This document shows positions 49,619 through 62,395 of a stretch of DNA of 64,000 nt, one piece after another (position 1 is the first letter of the stretch; each line of letters starts with the position of its first letter). Made by a program: the position numbers and the translations under genes. The DNA comes from Mastigias papua (Eukaryota; Cnidaria; Scyphozoa; Rhizostomeae; Mastigiidae), in the NCBI GenBank assembly GCA_964019165.1, contig OZ025268.1:16464852-16528851 (forward strand), written 5' to 3'. Below the pieces are notes generated by a model. It did no database searches. It was not told the DNA's origin and worked only from the letters and a program-made list of their open reading frames with translations.

Positions 49619-52600
49619 ATGGGTGAAACTTGGAAGCCACATGATGGTTCAAAATTGAAACTGAAGGTAAGAAAGCGGACTATTATTTCGGGAAAAAATT
49701 TGAACGACGGGCCTCTCTCGCCGTTATCAATCAACGGTTCATGTGGCAAACTTGGAAAGAATGTTGGGGCATTGAAAAGGAAAAACCCGTTTCTCCTTAA
49801 CAAGAAGCAAGCAAAATGTGCTAAATATGATGGAAGATCAAGTGAAAACAAAGAAAATGAATTTTCAAATTTCAGAGTTGCTAGAGATGACATAGCTCAC
49901 GCGTTAGAGTCTGGTCCCCAAAGATCTAACGATGGCGAAAATCTCGGAGATAACGATGGCAAATCTAAGGTACCTTTAAATGACACTATATTCCATCACC
50001 AAACAAGCAGTAAAGGATTTCCCACTGATTGGAGTTTGAAGACTAAAGTAAAATTCAAATCAGACAAACCGTTTTCTTGGTGTACAAATGTAAAAAGCAC
50101 CGTTTTATCAAAGGGGACAGTCAATTTTGTTCGTTGTTTACCTATTTCAAACCTTGATGATATCATGGATAACGATATGAGCATTAAAATCGACTTTAGA
50201 AAAAATCTGTCGTATTGGAGACACCCGAGTTTACCTTGCATTCCAAACTTTCCTCTCTCAGATAACGAAACTAACTCATTAGAAAGAACATTTACAAATA
50301 TATGCAAAGATGTAGCAATAAAGGAAAACGTTATGAAAACTTGGATACACAGTTTTCAGTCTGTCTTTACATTGACAAGGTGTGGATTTTGTCCATATTT
50401 CTACGTGTGCAGTCAGAAGTTCAGCTGTCTTTTCATTGGAACTGGTGTCTTATCTGAAGAAATGATAGGTGTTGTCACACCAACTACCAAAGGATTAAGA
50501 GAGCTTCTTCACAAAGAAGGTGAGACAAAATTTGGTATCCATCCTAATATGGCATAGAAAGGAATTTGGGGACACTGTGGGCATATTCCCCACAGGTGTA
50601 GATGCTGAAAAGTGCCCTCAAAGTATGAAAATATGCCCTTATCCATAGAAAAATCTATGAGCCATGCTCCTGGAAAATCAGAGAGTACCCTCTTCAGTTG
50701 TTTTGAGACAGGTAAAGTTTTCTAAAGATCAGTTTGCACTAGATGATTTGTAAAGAATGATAAATCGAAGAATTGTCAATACCTTACTGAAACATAGCAT
50801 GATCAATCTGAAAGTTGTCAAATAGACAATAGAAAAATCTGGAAGAAGAAAAAGTAAGATTAGGTGTGGGTCTTAAATTGTAGGGTGTGGCATAAATGCC
50901 CTTTAACTGTTGTGCTCCCATTCTTCCAAATGCTTCCTGTGTCTCTAGCATGAGGATAAGAAATTAAGGAACAATTAGATGTATGTATTAGGAGTAGGCA
51001 AAGTCTTTTCTTCAAACCAGAATTACCTGAGCAATGTATCCTTTGAGGCAAGAAGTTTAACATTATATGATAATGATAGTAAATGATAGATAATTGATAA
51101 TGGTAGTGATGGCTATGCACTGAAAGGGAGATTATGTTAAAGAATGTCTCTGATAGCATGTTGTCATGTAAGAGAGCTATCTCACCAATAATAGTAGTAG
51201 AGCATAAGGACATACCTTGGAGTCATTTTGAATCCTCTTATAAAATAGAAAGGCACTTGAATGAATTATTTATGCTTCTGAGTTTTGGCTAGAGTCTTCC
51301 TGGGTGCAGTTAGTCTTAGTTTATTCCATGAAATCTGTACTGAACTATAGCAGCTACTGTTTTTGCATGCCTTAATTTCTAAATTTGCATATATTTCAAT
51401 CTGCCATAGCCTACTTAAACCTTTGCCATTTATAGTCTGCAACCAAGGCTCACTACACAAGGATAACAGGACTATAAGCCAAACCTTATTTTTTACTTAT
51501 AAATCTTTGAAACAAAATATGACATTTTCCCTTTCTGTGTATCAGGAATAGAATTTGAAATGCCACAATTAAAAAAAATTGACGAACACCATCCACCAGC
51601 AGGGGATAGTTATAGTGGCATTGAGAATGGAGTTGATGACACAGATGAAGACTTTCTCTCTAGCATTGGACTCAACAAGAAACAGTTTTCCTCAATAGAA
51701 AAGCAGAGATTTGCCAATGAACTTTCACAATTGAATTTAGTGGATAATAGAGCCCAATCAACAGTGTTGATCAAAAGCAGTCATGTCAATGCTCTTTTCA
51801 ACTTTCTTATCAACTCTGATATCATAGTAGCCCAATCAGGTGCATTTCAAGGGGTACCACCAACTTTACTTGCTCCAGTTGCATTTGATGGTGCATCTCT
51901 TCAAACACTACAGTGCATACAAGGACCAGTGAAAGTTGCTCATAAAGGGGGCATGAAGCAGGTAAGGAAGGATTACCATGTTTATTCAAATAACATGCAT
52001 GCTTGTAGAATGCACACCTCTGATTTTTTATTACAAATTGATATAATGTTGTAGGTGGAAAACGCTGCTTTTTGATAAGTTGTAAAATCAAAACGATGAC
52101 AAAAAGAGTCCACATATTTCTTGATAGTAATACTGACGACTGATTCAGTATTTCAATTATTCCATGATGAAGACTATTCCATATTATATCTATTCCAGTT
52201 TAACTATGAGTTCATTTTTAGTTGGAAAATTCAACACATTATACCCAAATTGATACTGTATGTTATTAACACCATATGGTTTGATCATAAAAGTATTGTT
52301 TTCTAAAAATATATGAAGCAATTATGGTACTTGTTAAGGTTAATTGTAATTTTGATGTGCAGAATATTATTATTTTGTAATCAGCCTCTTTGTTTGACAT
52401 AGGTAGTCTCCTTCTCACACCCAAATGCCCTTTGTAGACCCAATTATGTGGATTTTTCACTGCCCTTGCAAGGGAGTGGCTTTTGGGCCCTAATGAAATT
52501 GTAAAGAACATATTGTGTGTCTCCCCAATGAATCAATGATAGAGTCCTCATGATGTTGTTAGGCCACTAAACTGGCATTTATTGCTTTCTTTTTGCTATT

Positions 52601-52904
52601 ATAGATCAATTGCTTAGAAATCTCAGGACCAGTCTTGCCTACACACTTTTACAGCATATGTCAACTTGTGAAGGAGGCAAATGAATCATTTGAAGCCAGC
52701 ATTTACACTAGTACCCAATCAAATGCATTCAATTGTAAGTATGGATATGAAGAGACACTTTTGGATCACAGTAAACTTTCTGAACATGGTATTAATAAAG
52801 ATTGTTTGGAATATCTCCGGAAAGCTTCGCTGAGTAACAGTGAAGCATTATCCCACCTACAGTTCTCTGATGGAAGTTTTGAATGGAAAATGCACTCTTT
52901 ATAA
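49619..52904 (+). CDS. DONSON: DONSON, replication fork / CMG helicase loading factor (3 exons, complete)
   Basis: Nuclear protein that helps load the CMG replicative helicase and protects stalled forks. Exons 49619-50519, 51546-51961 and 52605-52904 total 1617 bases and 538 residues (human about 566). Exon 1 has a basic, disordered N-terminus, then DWSLKTKVKF and FSWC, YWRHPSLP, CPYFYVCSQKF (residues about 258-268) and TPTTKGLRE (287-295). The junction codes KEG-IEFEMP, as human NEG-IEFSLP. Exon 2 has an acidic stretch (DDTDEDFLSSIGL), then LFNFLINSD and GVPPTLLAPVAF. Exon 3 starts INCLEISGPVLP, as human LEITGPIMP, and ends in FEWKMHSL. Splice sites are GTGAGA...ATCAG and GTAAGG...TATAG. The start is the first ATG of the frame. 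It lies 2.5 kb after POLR1B on the same strand. No defect was seen. Confidence 0.95.
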
Positions 52905-53219
52905 AGATTGTGATACCTTGAAATTTCTAGGCCTTGCGAAGCTTCTGCTGTGCAACAATCTTACTATCGAGTACAGTTGACATTCGCTGACACCAGCCCT
53001 CACATGCAATCGACATTTGTTCGAATTATCGAATATTCGAGTTGTCAGATGTTTCTGTTTGCGAAATGGTCAATAATGTAAGGCAACTTTTACCTTCCTC
53101 GCTGAAATCTAAATTCGGAGTATACACATTCACAAGGTTGACAGAACGACCCTTTACCAATGGGGCTTCATTTTGATGATTCTATCCCTAGCTTCATAAG
53201 GAATTCCTTCTAGACTAGC
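52905..53219. other. DONSON 3' flank
   Basis: Nothing recognised besides the probable 3' untranslated region of DONSON. Confidence 0.4.
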
Positions 53220-53665
53220 AACAGTGGAAGTTTGTACAGCAAAAGTCCCTCCAGATTCCCTTTTGCACCTTTCCCTCTACCACTCTAGAAAAAATGCAAC
53301 TTTCACCAGCAGTTCTCAGTTTGCTTACCACAACCTCCGAAATACTGCAACAGACCTGAGACTCCCCAATAAAAATCAACAAATTGGGCAAAAATGCTTT
53401 TCTTATAGAGGAGCTAAGTTGTGGAATAGTCTCACTGTCGAATCTGAGCAGGCATCATCACTGAGTAGATTTAAATAGGCTTACTCTTTACCTCAGTGAT
53501 TCTCTCTTTTTCTCTTTAACATTGCACATAGGTATAAAATAGGGTTCTTATTGATTATAGTTAGGTTTATAAGTATTAGTTATTTTGTAACTTGTGCATT
53601 TTTACTTAAAGCCCCCTTTAAAATCAGCTTTTCTGAAGGGCAGCCATTTTATTAAATGAAAAGAA
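53220..53665 (+). mobile_element. LINE 3' end (family with CFSYRGAKLWN), plus strand
   Basis: The frame 53224-53478 reads FAYHNLRNTATDLRLP, then GQKCFSYRGAKLWNSL and ends SRFK-stop, the C-terminus of a LINE polyprotein. The 3' tail runs to about 53665 and ends in AAATGAA-type units. A second copy, inverted, lies at 54836-55339. Confidence 0.8.
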
Positions 53666-54835
53666 AATGAAATTCGCTAGACGTAGCAAATGCTCAAGTT
53701 ATGGAGCAGTTAAGTTTTCGAATGCCAACTGTGCTTTACCACGACTTACAGTTACTTCACAGCAGCTAAGTTGTATCAGATACCAGAATATTTAGGTTTT
53801 TACCCTTTTGCCAATTGTCAAGTACATGTTGTTTTTAAATGAGAATGGTCAACTGCATTCAGATTCTGTGCTGTTCTAGGGTGTGTTATATGTCAAAAAT
53901 ATTACCATGTTAGCTTTACCTTGAATATTTCTTTTTCTTCTGAGTTGTTTGGTCTGTTTACGTATGTTTAAGGGTAACTCACTGGCTAAATGCAATCTGG
54001 ATCAATAGACCCAGTGACCAGTGGTGTACCGAAGGACTTTTGAGTGGGGTGTAGAAAAAGAAATTTACCGACAGGTGTAGAGAAGGTACAATAATTACCC
54101 GCAGGCCATGATCATGATGCCAATTTTTACCAAAAAGTCAGAAATTTATCGACAAGTTAGAAATTTATCGACAAGCCAGAAATTCATCGACAAGCCAATA
54201 ATTGTCGATGTCTTCTCCAAGAAGTAGGGTGCATCACACCCCCACACCCCTTTCTTCTGCACATCTCTGTCAGTAGCAATGCATAAAATTTTGCTTACAA
54301 TATGCCATTTGACCCTCTTTAACTTGTCCCTCAATTTAGATTAGAGTTCATAAGTACATCTGTTAGTTTAACGGGAATTTGATAATCTCAAGACTATTAT
54401 AGCAATGACGCAATTGTTGTGTCTGTATTCATCAAAACACCAACATAAACAACTAAATGCCCACTCCTGTGCGGAATCTCACTGGCATTCAGTGCAGCCT
54501 TTTGGCTAAGACCGTCAGTATAGACGTTATGTTTGAACGCAAATTTCGTCAATACATTAGTAAACATTTCCAAAATGTCGTTACCTTCACTTCAGTAGTA
54601 GTACTGTAGATGTCTACAGTGCTATCGGGAGTTTCTTGTACGGTCTGTTTAAAAGATCGTTGTTCACAGGGAAATTTCTAGAGGACTTGAAAGGAGCAGG
54701 TATTTCTATCTGCAAAAGTGGCGCAGAGATGATAGATCAAAATTATTCGCCTATATCCCTTCTCTCTCCCTCTATTATCTGGAGTAATTGCCTTCTACAG
54801 GATGATCATCAATTCCTGCTGGAAACACTTCATTT
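53666..54835. other. Intergenic, no recognised gene
   Basis: Short GACAAG(C/T)(C/T)AGAAAT(T)TATC units repeat near 54140-54205. CCTTTTGGCTAAGA near 54499 recalls the 5' end of U2 snRNA but the rest does not match. Confidence 0.4.
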
Positions 54836-55339
54836 CATTTCATTTTCATTTATTTAAGGAGGGTTGCCCTTCAACAAGTTGATTTTCAAGGGGCCCTCCG
54901 ATAAAAATATTAATTACAAGATAAGTAGTAAAAAGCTATTAATTTAAATTAAACTGTAAAACCCTATTACAATATTCAGAACCTATTAACAATGATATTA
55001 AAATGCGAACCTAAATAAAAGAAATAAAATGCGAACCTAAATAAATCAAAATAATGTAAAACAGCTTTAGATAGTTTTCTTGAAACTATACAAGGAGGTT
55101 GCCTGCTTTGACTCGGCTGACAGGCCATTCCATAATTTTGCACCTCTATATGAAAAGCATCTCTGGCCATTTGATGACCTTTTCTTTGGTAACCTAAGGT
55201 CGGTCCCCGTGTTACGAAGGCTGTATGATGAACAGAGCGAATTTCGTGTGAATAGGTCACAAAGGTACACTGAAAATGTATGGAACGACTTGGCCTGGAA
55301 CATCATTGCTGACATACAGGCCCGCTGAGAGAGGAGCAA
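54836..55339 (-). mobile_element. LINE 3' end (CFSYRGAKLWN family), minus strand
   Basis: On the minus strand the frame 55339-55067 reads YSLRNTGTDLRLP, GQRCFSYRGAKLWNGL and SLYSFKKTI-stop. The tail ends at about 54836 in (AAATG)n units, seen here as TTTCATTTCATTTCATTTTC. It is inverted relative to the copy at 53220. Confidence 0.85.
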
Positions 55340-58138
55340 GTGGGGTGGATTGCCCCCGAGCCCAAACTTGAGAGGGGCCCCAAAAAATATGAAATGATTC
55401 TTTGGTGGGATTAACTTTTATAATGACGTAGTGAGGGATTCTTCAGTCCTCACCCCGGCGATAAATAATGACGGCTCCCTGAGGTCAAAATGACACGAGA
55501 ACGAAAGAGTTTCTTTTTTATCCAAAGTTAGAGCTTCCTTCCAATTTTTGTCTATGTTTTATTTAAACCAGTCTTTCAAAAACATGTTAATTGGAACTAT
55601 TCAACCTGCGTAGGTGCTATAACGTAAAAACATACAAAATATGAACACACCAAAGTTCACAGGTGATTGTGGCACTTTATCGTCACTCCTCAAATAAAGA
55701 TGGTACCGAGTGACTTTAAAAGTACGAAACCTTTAGTAGGAAATGGAGGAAAAGATGTATGTGTAGAAATTACATTTTTAGTTGGCATTCACACTGGCGA
55801 TGATAACACATAAAAGAGCATCTATGAAATTACCTTGTTTCAATCCTACAAGCGATAGTAAAGCCAAGACAAAAGACAACAGTGGGTGAGATCAGACCTA
55901 TAGTTATACATAAGAAAATCTTAAGTAGTAATTCTACAAACTAAAAATCACGAATTACTAAATATTCATAGTTTATGTATTTGTTATTAGAGAGAAAGCA
56001 TGTTTTTGTTGGCAATCATTATGCATTAGAAATAACATTCGTAAGTCATCCGATAACCTGCTACGCCCCTTGATGGTGACCAAGGGTATTGGTACATCAC
56101 ATAGACAAAAGTGTAAACTTAAATCTTGAGAAAACATGAGCACAGTGGACTTTAAGCATATAGCTTCCTGTAAACGAGATTATGGCACTTCAGTCATGTA
56201 AACGAGGATTGATGATCAAAGTCATGCTTGTCTAATGATCTAAGGGTGCAAGAACGTTGGCATTAGAAGGCGCCTGTCTGATAGAGTAAGATATGTTAAA
56301 TATTAGCTATCCTTTCGAGTAGTTTTGCATGATGTATAATTTTAAAGAAATCATGCTAGCATATTTGAATAGCCTTGGTGATTGGTACTTGCCGCATATC
56401 TTTGGGCCTGAAGCAGATCCAAGATCAATATAATTCACAGTACTGAAGTACCTTTGTTTTTCATTATCATTGGAGGATTCTCTCCACGCTATTAAATTTC
56501 AAATTTAGGTATTTCTGATTTCAGTTCAGTTCAGTTTGTATATCTTTAAATTCTGTACATACAACTTAGAACAGTCTAACAATACAAACAATTAGCTAAA
56601 CTACTTATAGAAATAATACTGTTACAGAGAAGATATTAACACAGAATACAAATACAAGAGTAGTAAGTTGTATATAGGGAATTACTTAAAGAAGGAGCTC
56701 TCTCAATAGGTAAACTAATCTAGGAGAGAGCCCCCTCCCCCTTCCTCTTATGTTGTTATCAGGTAAATTTGGTAAATTTGTCTGGGTATGAATTATGAAT
56801 AGTTCAATGTCAAAAGAAACAAAGATTTGATCACATAGATTTCGTCATTGCACCCTAGTAGTATTTGTGGAGGCATTGACAGGAAACTATTTGTTTTAGA
56901 TATAGGTGGCCTACCAACAAGTTTTTTTTGCAGTTTCTTTTCCTGTCAGTGATAATGAACAAGCCACTTTTGGCTATTGTTCCATAGCTATCCTAACAAC
57001 GTGTTATTGCATGTGGCTTTTAACAACATAGGCTTGTGTGAGATAGAGAAAAATGATTTGTCTTTGAGTATGCACTTCTTCAGCCCCCTGTTGTTTTATT
57101 TGGTGCACTAGAATTTAGAACTTAAAAAGCAAATTCTTAGAGAACTCAAGTATGGCTTATATATGAGAACAAATTAGGTAGTTTCCCCTAAAGCCTTAGG
57201 CTACCATAGCACCCTGATTGCAGCTTGAAAAGATCAGAAGTGCTCTTGAAAATCTCTAGTGTATAATATTCAGATGTTTTGATACTTCGTTTCACCATGT
57301 GTGCTTCATTTCACCTTTATCAAATTTTGTGTCTGTGTTTTTAAACCAAGCATCTTTGTTGGTGTGGCCTATAATTGAGGGTGGTTTATATTGTTGAACC
57401 TCATTAATGTTTTTAGCCCTATTGATATTTTTGACCCCCTGCTTATTACTGAGGGACACTTATGCAAAAGTGTGGCTTATAATTAAATAGATACAGTGAT
57501 TTTTACTAATATCCTCTATTATGATTGCACACCAAAGGGTTCTAACTGCCCATTGCTTTTTATCTGGTTTTGTACCTATTTACATTTATAAAGAATTTCA
57601 TTATTGCTGAAAAAGTATACAAAAAATGTTTCTACCATTTTGTGCAGTATTTGTCTACCTTTCTCTCCAAAGTGTTCCCACTAAGCCTCAGCCTCCATAT
57701 TTTGCTTTGGTGGGCAGCAAGTAAGCACTTAGCTTTTGCTAAAACAATTGGCAAATCTTCTACACAGCAGCCAAAGGTCTTAGCACTTGTAGAGTTAATT
57801 TATAAGATATTCTCTATAAGGTATTGGAGATTCTCAGGCATATTTTTGTTTTTGTTACATTTTCTGGTATTAGGCATGTAGTCTGGTATACTTGCAACCT
57901 ATTTTGAAATGCACTGTTCTCAATTAGAAAAATTTTAAATTATTTTTATCTGTACACAATGTTATTTGTGTAATCCATTGTGTATAGGCATGCATTTTCA
58001 AAATGTATAATGCACTCTTCAACTAAATAGCTCTGGCCTTGTTTTCCTAATATTTTTGCATTCTGTTGGTTACAGTTCTCTGATTATTACAGCTCCCCTT
58101 ATTCACAGTATGTTTTCTTCATTAGGTATTTCTAAGTC
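55340..58138. other. Intergenic, repeat fragments
   Basis: No gene is recognised. A likely LINE or SINE 3' tail on the minus strand at 56518-56770 starts with TTCAG pentamers. Fragments of CCTATAATTGAGGG-type repeat lie at 57360-57500. Confidence 0.4.
56518..56770 (-). mobile_element. Probable LINE 3' tail with (CTGAA)n end
   Basis: TTTCAGTTCAGTTCAGTTTG at the left end reads as CTGAA pentamers on the minus strand, the simple repeat end usual for CR1/L2-like elements. The rest holds no frame; GGGGGCTCTCTCCTAGATTA is near its other end. Confidence 0.5.
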
Positions 58139-59289
58139 ATGCTGTTAAAGCATGTTTTATGCCCAGAGGCATTTGGCCTTATAATGAAATCCAGCCAGAG
58201 GTTGCTCTCAACAGTGCCCAAGGTAATCAATATTATGTATATATATATACTTCAGGTTGCTTTCCAGTGTTCTTCTGTATTGTCATCCATCTTAGGTAAC
58301 AATAGCAGGTTTCAATTTGTGTTTTCATCACATTGATCCTTTACAATGTCATCCAAAATGCAACTGTAATTTGTTATAAATCTATAAAGTCCTCGGCAAA
58401 GGTCTATTTCTGATCGGTAGTTTGTATAATTCAACTCTATTCAGTGGCACCTTCCTAAACAGTTAGCAAGGGGGTTGTACTGCAGCCCATACTATGGACC
58501 ACACCCATGACAACTGCCAATGTTTCATTCTTAACTGTTCAAATGTAAATACTTACAAGGTTTTTCAAAAGGTATGCATATTTGCTGTACAATATTCATA
58601 AAACTGTAGTAAAGGGTTGGTTCATACTACAAAGCTAGGAATTCACCAAACTAGCACATGCTCATTGGAAAGGGGGATTGAGCCCTGTGAACCCCCTCCA
58701 TGGTAGACCTGATTTTATTCACTATGACCTGGTTTCTTTGGTCCACAGCTAGTTCTCTTGAGAAATTAGGTTTATTTGTTTGACTATTATTTGATGTTTT
58801 CATGGTTTATTCTTTCTTGTCTTACAGATTGCTGCATGTAAATTTATGACCATTAGAGAAGGTACAGTGGAATTGCGATTTAGAGACACAATGGATTATG
58901 GGATATATGCACTGACACCAGGGTATATAAAAGAAGGAGCACTTGAAGCTGTAAGGCTTGCAATTATTCGAGCTGCCAAAACAAAAGATCTCATCCAGAT
59001 ACCAGCAAATACTCCAATTACAAAAAAACCTGAAGGTACTAGGATGGGTAAAGGTAAAGGAAAAACTGCATATCATGTAGCAAAAGTAAGACCAGGACAG
59101 TGGTTATTTGAATTCAATTGTGAGGATGAAATGTATGCTAAGGAAGCTTGGAGACAAGCTGGTTTTAAACTGCCTATTAGGATATATCTGAGGAAAAAAC
59201 CACAGAAACCAAGGAGAAAGTTGTCATTTGAAGAGTTAGATCAAATGATTAGAGAAAGCTCAGATGAATTTAGGCAGCCACAGTTTTAG
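58139..59289 (+). CDS. MRPL16: Mitochondrial large-subunit ribosomal protein uL16m (2 exons)
   Basis: A protein of the mitochondrial 39S subunit that sits near the peptidyl transferase centre. Exons 58139-58222 (28 codons) and 58828-59289 (154 codons with stop) give 181 residues. Exon 1 is rich in Leu, Lys and Ser with no acidic run (ending QRLLSTVPK), a fair mitochondrial targeting peptide. A TAA lies two codons before the ATG in frame, so this ATG is the start. Exon 2 has the uL16 fold: MTIREGTVELRF, EAVRLAIIRAA, then the signature GTRMGKGKGKTAYHV and VRPGQWLFEF, then AWRQAGFKLPI. The C-terminal extension is Lys- and Glu-rich. The RMGKGKG form is the bacterial one; vertebrate MRPL16 has RMGGGKG. 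Splice sites are GTAATC...TTACAG. Exon 1 is less certain than exon 2. Confidence 0.9.
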
Positions 59290-60112
59290 ATGGATATCAC
59301 TCTGGGGATTTGAGGATAACAATGGGTATGAACCATGTGATTTGTGATACACTTCAGTTAAATTGTGAGCTTTAGTTTGAAAATTTAGTTTATTCACTGA
59401 CATGAGCAATGTATAGCATAAAATTTTAAAAAGCATCACCATGAGTTTTGAAAGCAAAGGACTAGCATGTACAAAATTTTGAGAGCAACTTTTGACATAT
59501 GTTTAATGTCATTAGCCACCAAAAAGCTACAAATTAGCTAACAGTTCTTAATTTGGGATTGAATTGATAGAATGGCTTAAATGGTTTAAAATTTTTCCCA
59601 TTTGTCATTTTATATTATGTATATTTAAGATATATATATATTTTTAATTCAGTCTCAAGGTTGACACAGAACAACAGCTCAGAAATCATTTTTAGCAAGT
59701 ATACTGTGTTGTGCGCTCTTAGATCCTAGCAAGATTCATGTTGTGCCTCACAAAGATATCCCTCTTGGATTGGTACCACAATCAAAGCATTACATTTTCA
59801 TTCAAACTTGGAACCAGAGGTATAGCCAGAGAGCAAGGGGGGGGGGGTGGCCACCCACCACAATGGTACAAGATATGGTGGCTGAAAATGCATGAATCTG
59901 GGAAAAAATCTTGAAACAAACAGCTTACACTATCAAGGTCTAAAAAGTTTACCACACTATAGTTGCAACTCCTCAGTGCATCCAAATACAGCTCCTCTAA
60001 GCACTTTACCAAACATTCAGGTCCTCTTATTGTCATTTAAAGCAAGATTTAATCCTAGAGCCTTTTGTACGGGCAAGTAATAGGATCCCAGTGGCAGAGC
60101 CATTGGGGTTTA

Positions 60113-60659
60113 TACCATATTTTCTGGTGTATACCCCGCATGGCAGATAACCCACAATGCCTAAACATTATGCTTATTGTTTGCTTATTTCATCAGATAA
60201 CCTGCACCACCATATAATGCCCACCCAAGGGTGTTGTGGCTCCAGGAATAGGGCTGGGAAAATCTACGGAGTCCATTCATTGTGGGCTATATGACAGTAG
60301 TGTTATGGGTTATACTTTTTAACACTTTCATCAAGCCAGCATTATAAGATTTTCTTTCGTTTGATTCCATGTTGAAAATGATGAATGCTGATAACTTTAA
60401 AGAACGATTGAAAGTGATGGGATGAGCAACTTATTGGGAGGTGAAATTTCCCAGAGACTAGAAAAGATTTATTTAATTGGGTAAGAATTCTTCAACAGAC
60501 ACTTCTGGAAATATTTTTTGAGGCAGATAGAAGGGGATATCCCCCTTCTCAAAAGCAAACATTTCAGGAAATAACTGCATCACTGTATAACTCACAGCCA
60601 CCCTTAGCACAATAAAAATCAACATATAACTCATGGTTTATCTCCCAGAAATTATGGTA
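60113..60659. mobile_element. Terminal-inverted-repeat element, non-coding
   Basis: TACCATATTTTCTGGTGTAT at the left end is matched in inverse by the right end (GTTTATCTCCCAGAAATTATGGTA), allowing a few differences. The inside repeats AGATAACC(T/C)(G/A)CA-like units. About 547 bases, no frame. Confidence 0.6.
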
Positions 60660-60790
60660 GGTGTTTCAGTACCCCTACATTATATACAATACCCTCAAAA
60701 ATTGTTCCACCCAGAATAGATAAGAGATCTATTTGAAGTTTCAATGATTTCATGTGCCAGATTGTATCTTGAAAAGATGTATTTTTCTGG

Positions 60791-60963
60791 ATAATGGTCA
60801 TGACGAGCCACATGATAGATAAATTAGAAAAAGATAGCCATTTGTAGATCTTTCATTTCATTTCATTGACACATCCAAGACAAATCGATGAAATGAAATG
60901 AAATATCTACAAATGGCTATCTTTTTCTAATTTATCTATCATGTGGCTCGTTGTGACTATTAT
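60791..60963. repeat. Long near-perfect palindrome
   Basis: Arms 60791-60869 and 60885-60963 (79 bases each) are reverse complements with only a handful of differences, around a 15-base loop. Inner ends are TTTCATTTCATTTCATTGA and TCGATGAAATGAAATGAAA. Confidence 0.9.
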
Positions 60964-61446
60964 CCTCAAATTCATAATAAAGCTGCGTTTTCCATCTGAT
61001 GTCTCAATTTATTTTTCTATCCAAAAAGGGTGTTTTGCAAAGATTTACAGGGCATGATCAAGAAGTGTTGTAGACTCCAGCTTTCTCTCTCACTTTTCAA
61101 CACCTGGCATTATCACTGCAGGGCCCAGCCCCCTTCGTCTTTCCCTGCATTTGCCCGTCTGCTCAGCCACAGAAATGATCCTGGCTATGCCACTACTTAG
61201 AACATATAATCATCATCTGTTATGAAGGTTACATTAGTTTTTCAATGTTTTGCCCTATCGATTCTGCACTTGTGGTTTGGAGAAACACCTTGTACTGTTC
61301 TGAAGCAAGCACCTTTCAGACCTTTCTTGCTATTATCTGTGAGGGATGTGGAGGTACAAGTGAGTGAGGATTTGATGACAAAGTAATGGAATAGTTTGTC
61401 TAATGGGTTTCTATCTAAATATCTTGCCTTGTTTTATTAGAGTCTA

Positions 61447-61720
61447 TGAGTGGGTGGCCAAGTGGTTAGAGCACTTGACTACTGCACAGAAAATCAGTGG
61501 TTTCAAGTGGAACTTGGGACCACAATTTGGATGCTCACACACTCTCCATCCATAAACAAATGGGTGTCTCATTGTTAAGACATTAGGGAAATAAAGGGGG
61601 TGAAGACAGGGACTGCCCACCCTGCCTCACTATTTTGATAGCCCAGGGCCAGAATCCTGTATAGCAGGCATTCCCCAGTATATGGCATGGTATATAGAAC
61701 TATGCTTTAACTTTTACATT
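61447..61720 (+). mobile_element. tRNA-derived SINE, second copy (older)
   Basis: GGTGGCCAAGTGGTTAGAGC and CACTTGACTACTG match the head of the SINE at 27480. The body then follows in the same order (GACTGCCCACCCTGCCTCAC, ATGGCATGGTATAT) to CTTTAACTTTTA. The B box is damaged (GGTTTCAAGTGG). No clear target duplication. Confidence 0.82.
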
Positions 61721-62395
61721 ACTGTGCAGTTATGGTAGAGAAAGCTACTTTATGTTTTTTACACAAAGAGTACAACTGAACATGAATCCTTTAGACAGTT
61801 TTGATGAGAATCTGTTTATGGTAGTTAAAAGATCAGAAAATGTTAATGAAAGTAGTTAAGTTTTGTTATATGTGATTGTACTATCACCAGGGCTCATTAA
61901 TGTCTGTGAGCATGTGAGCACTACTTGCAGACACAAAATGACACATTCCAAATTTCTGCAGGCACTATTGACTTTATATCCAAGCTATGTAACATACTGT
62001 TTTGCTTTGTAGTCATATTTTGTGCTCAGATATGTGCTCAAAAGCACAAAACAATAGTATTGTGAGCTTACTATCATGTAATTGAATTTTTCTCCATGAG
62101 CATCTGGGGGTGTGATTTAGTGAAGGAATAAAGTTATCTCTAAATCAAAGAAACTACAGTCATGGTATCTTATATCTAATTTTGATTCTGTTGGCAAGTT
62201 TACACCAGTAAGTTGAAAATAGCATTGAATATCTATTTACAAAGAAAATAAGGAGGCTGAACTGCTTACATAGAGCCAGTAAAAAAATAGTGATTCTTAT
62301 CAATAATAAGTTAAATAGTATCATATATTTGCAAACTAACATCAGCATTCAAACAGGAACTTCAACTCTTCTACACAACAGCTTGGATGAATCTT

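Larger units (their letters stand above)
59290..62395. other. Spacer between uL16m and calaxin, repeat-rich
   Basis: No gene is recognised. It holds a run of G at 59840, an inverted-repeat element (60113-60659), a long palindrome (60791-60963) and a SINE (61447-61720). Confidence 0.5.

Noticed and set aside
54495..54530. U2 snRNA-like stretch CCTTTTGGCTAAGA
   Set aside because: Only about 14 bases match the U2 5' end. The following branch-site-pairing region and Sm site do not, so it is at most a tiny pseudogene scrap.
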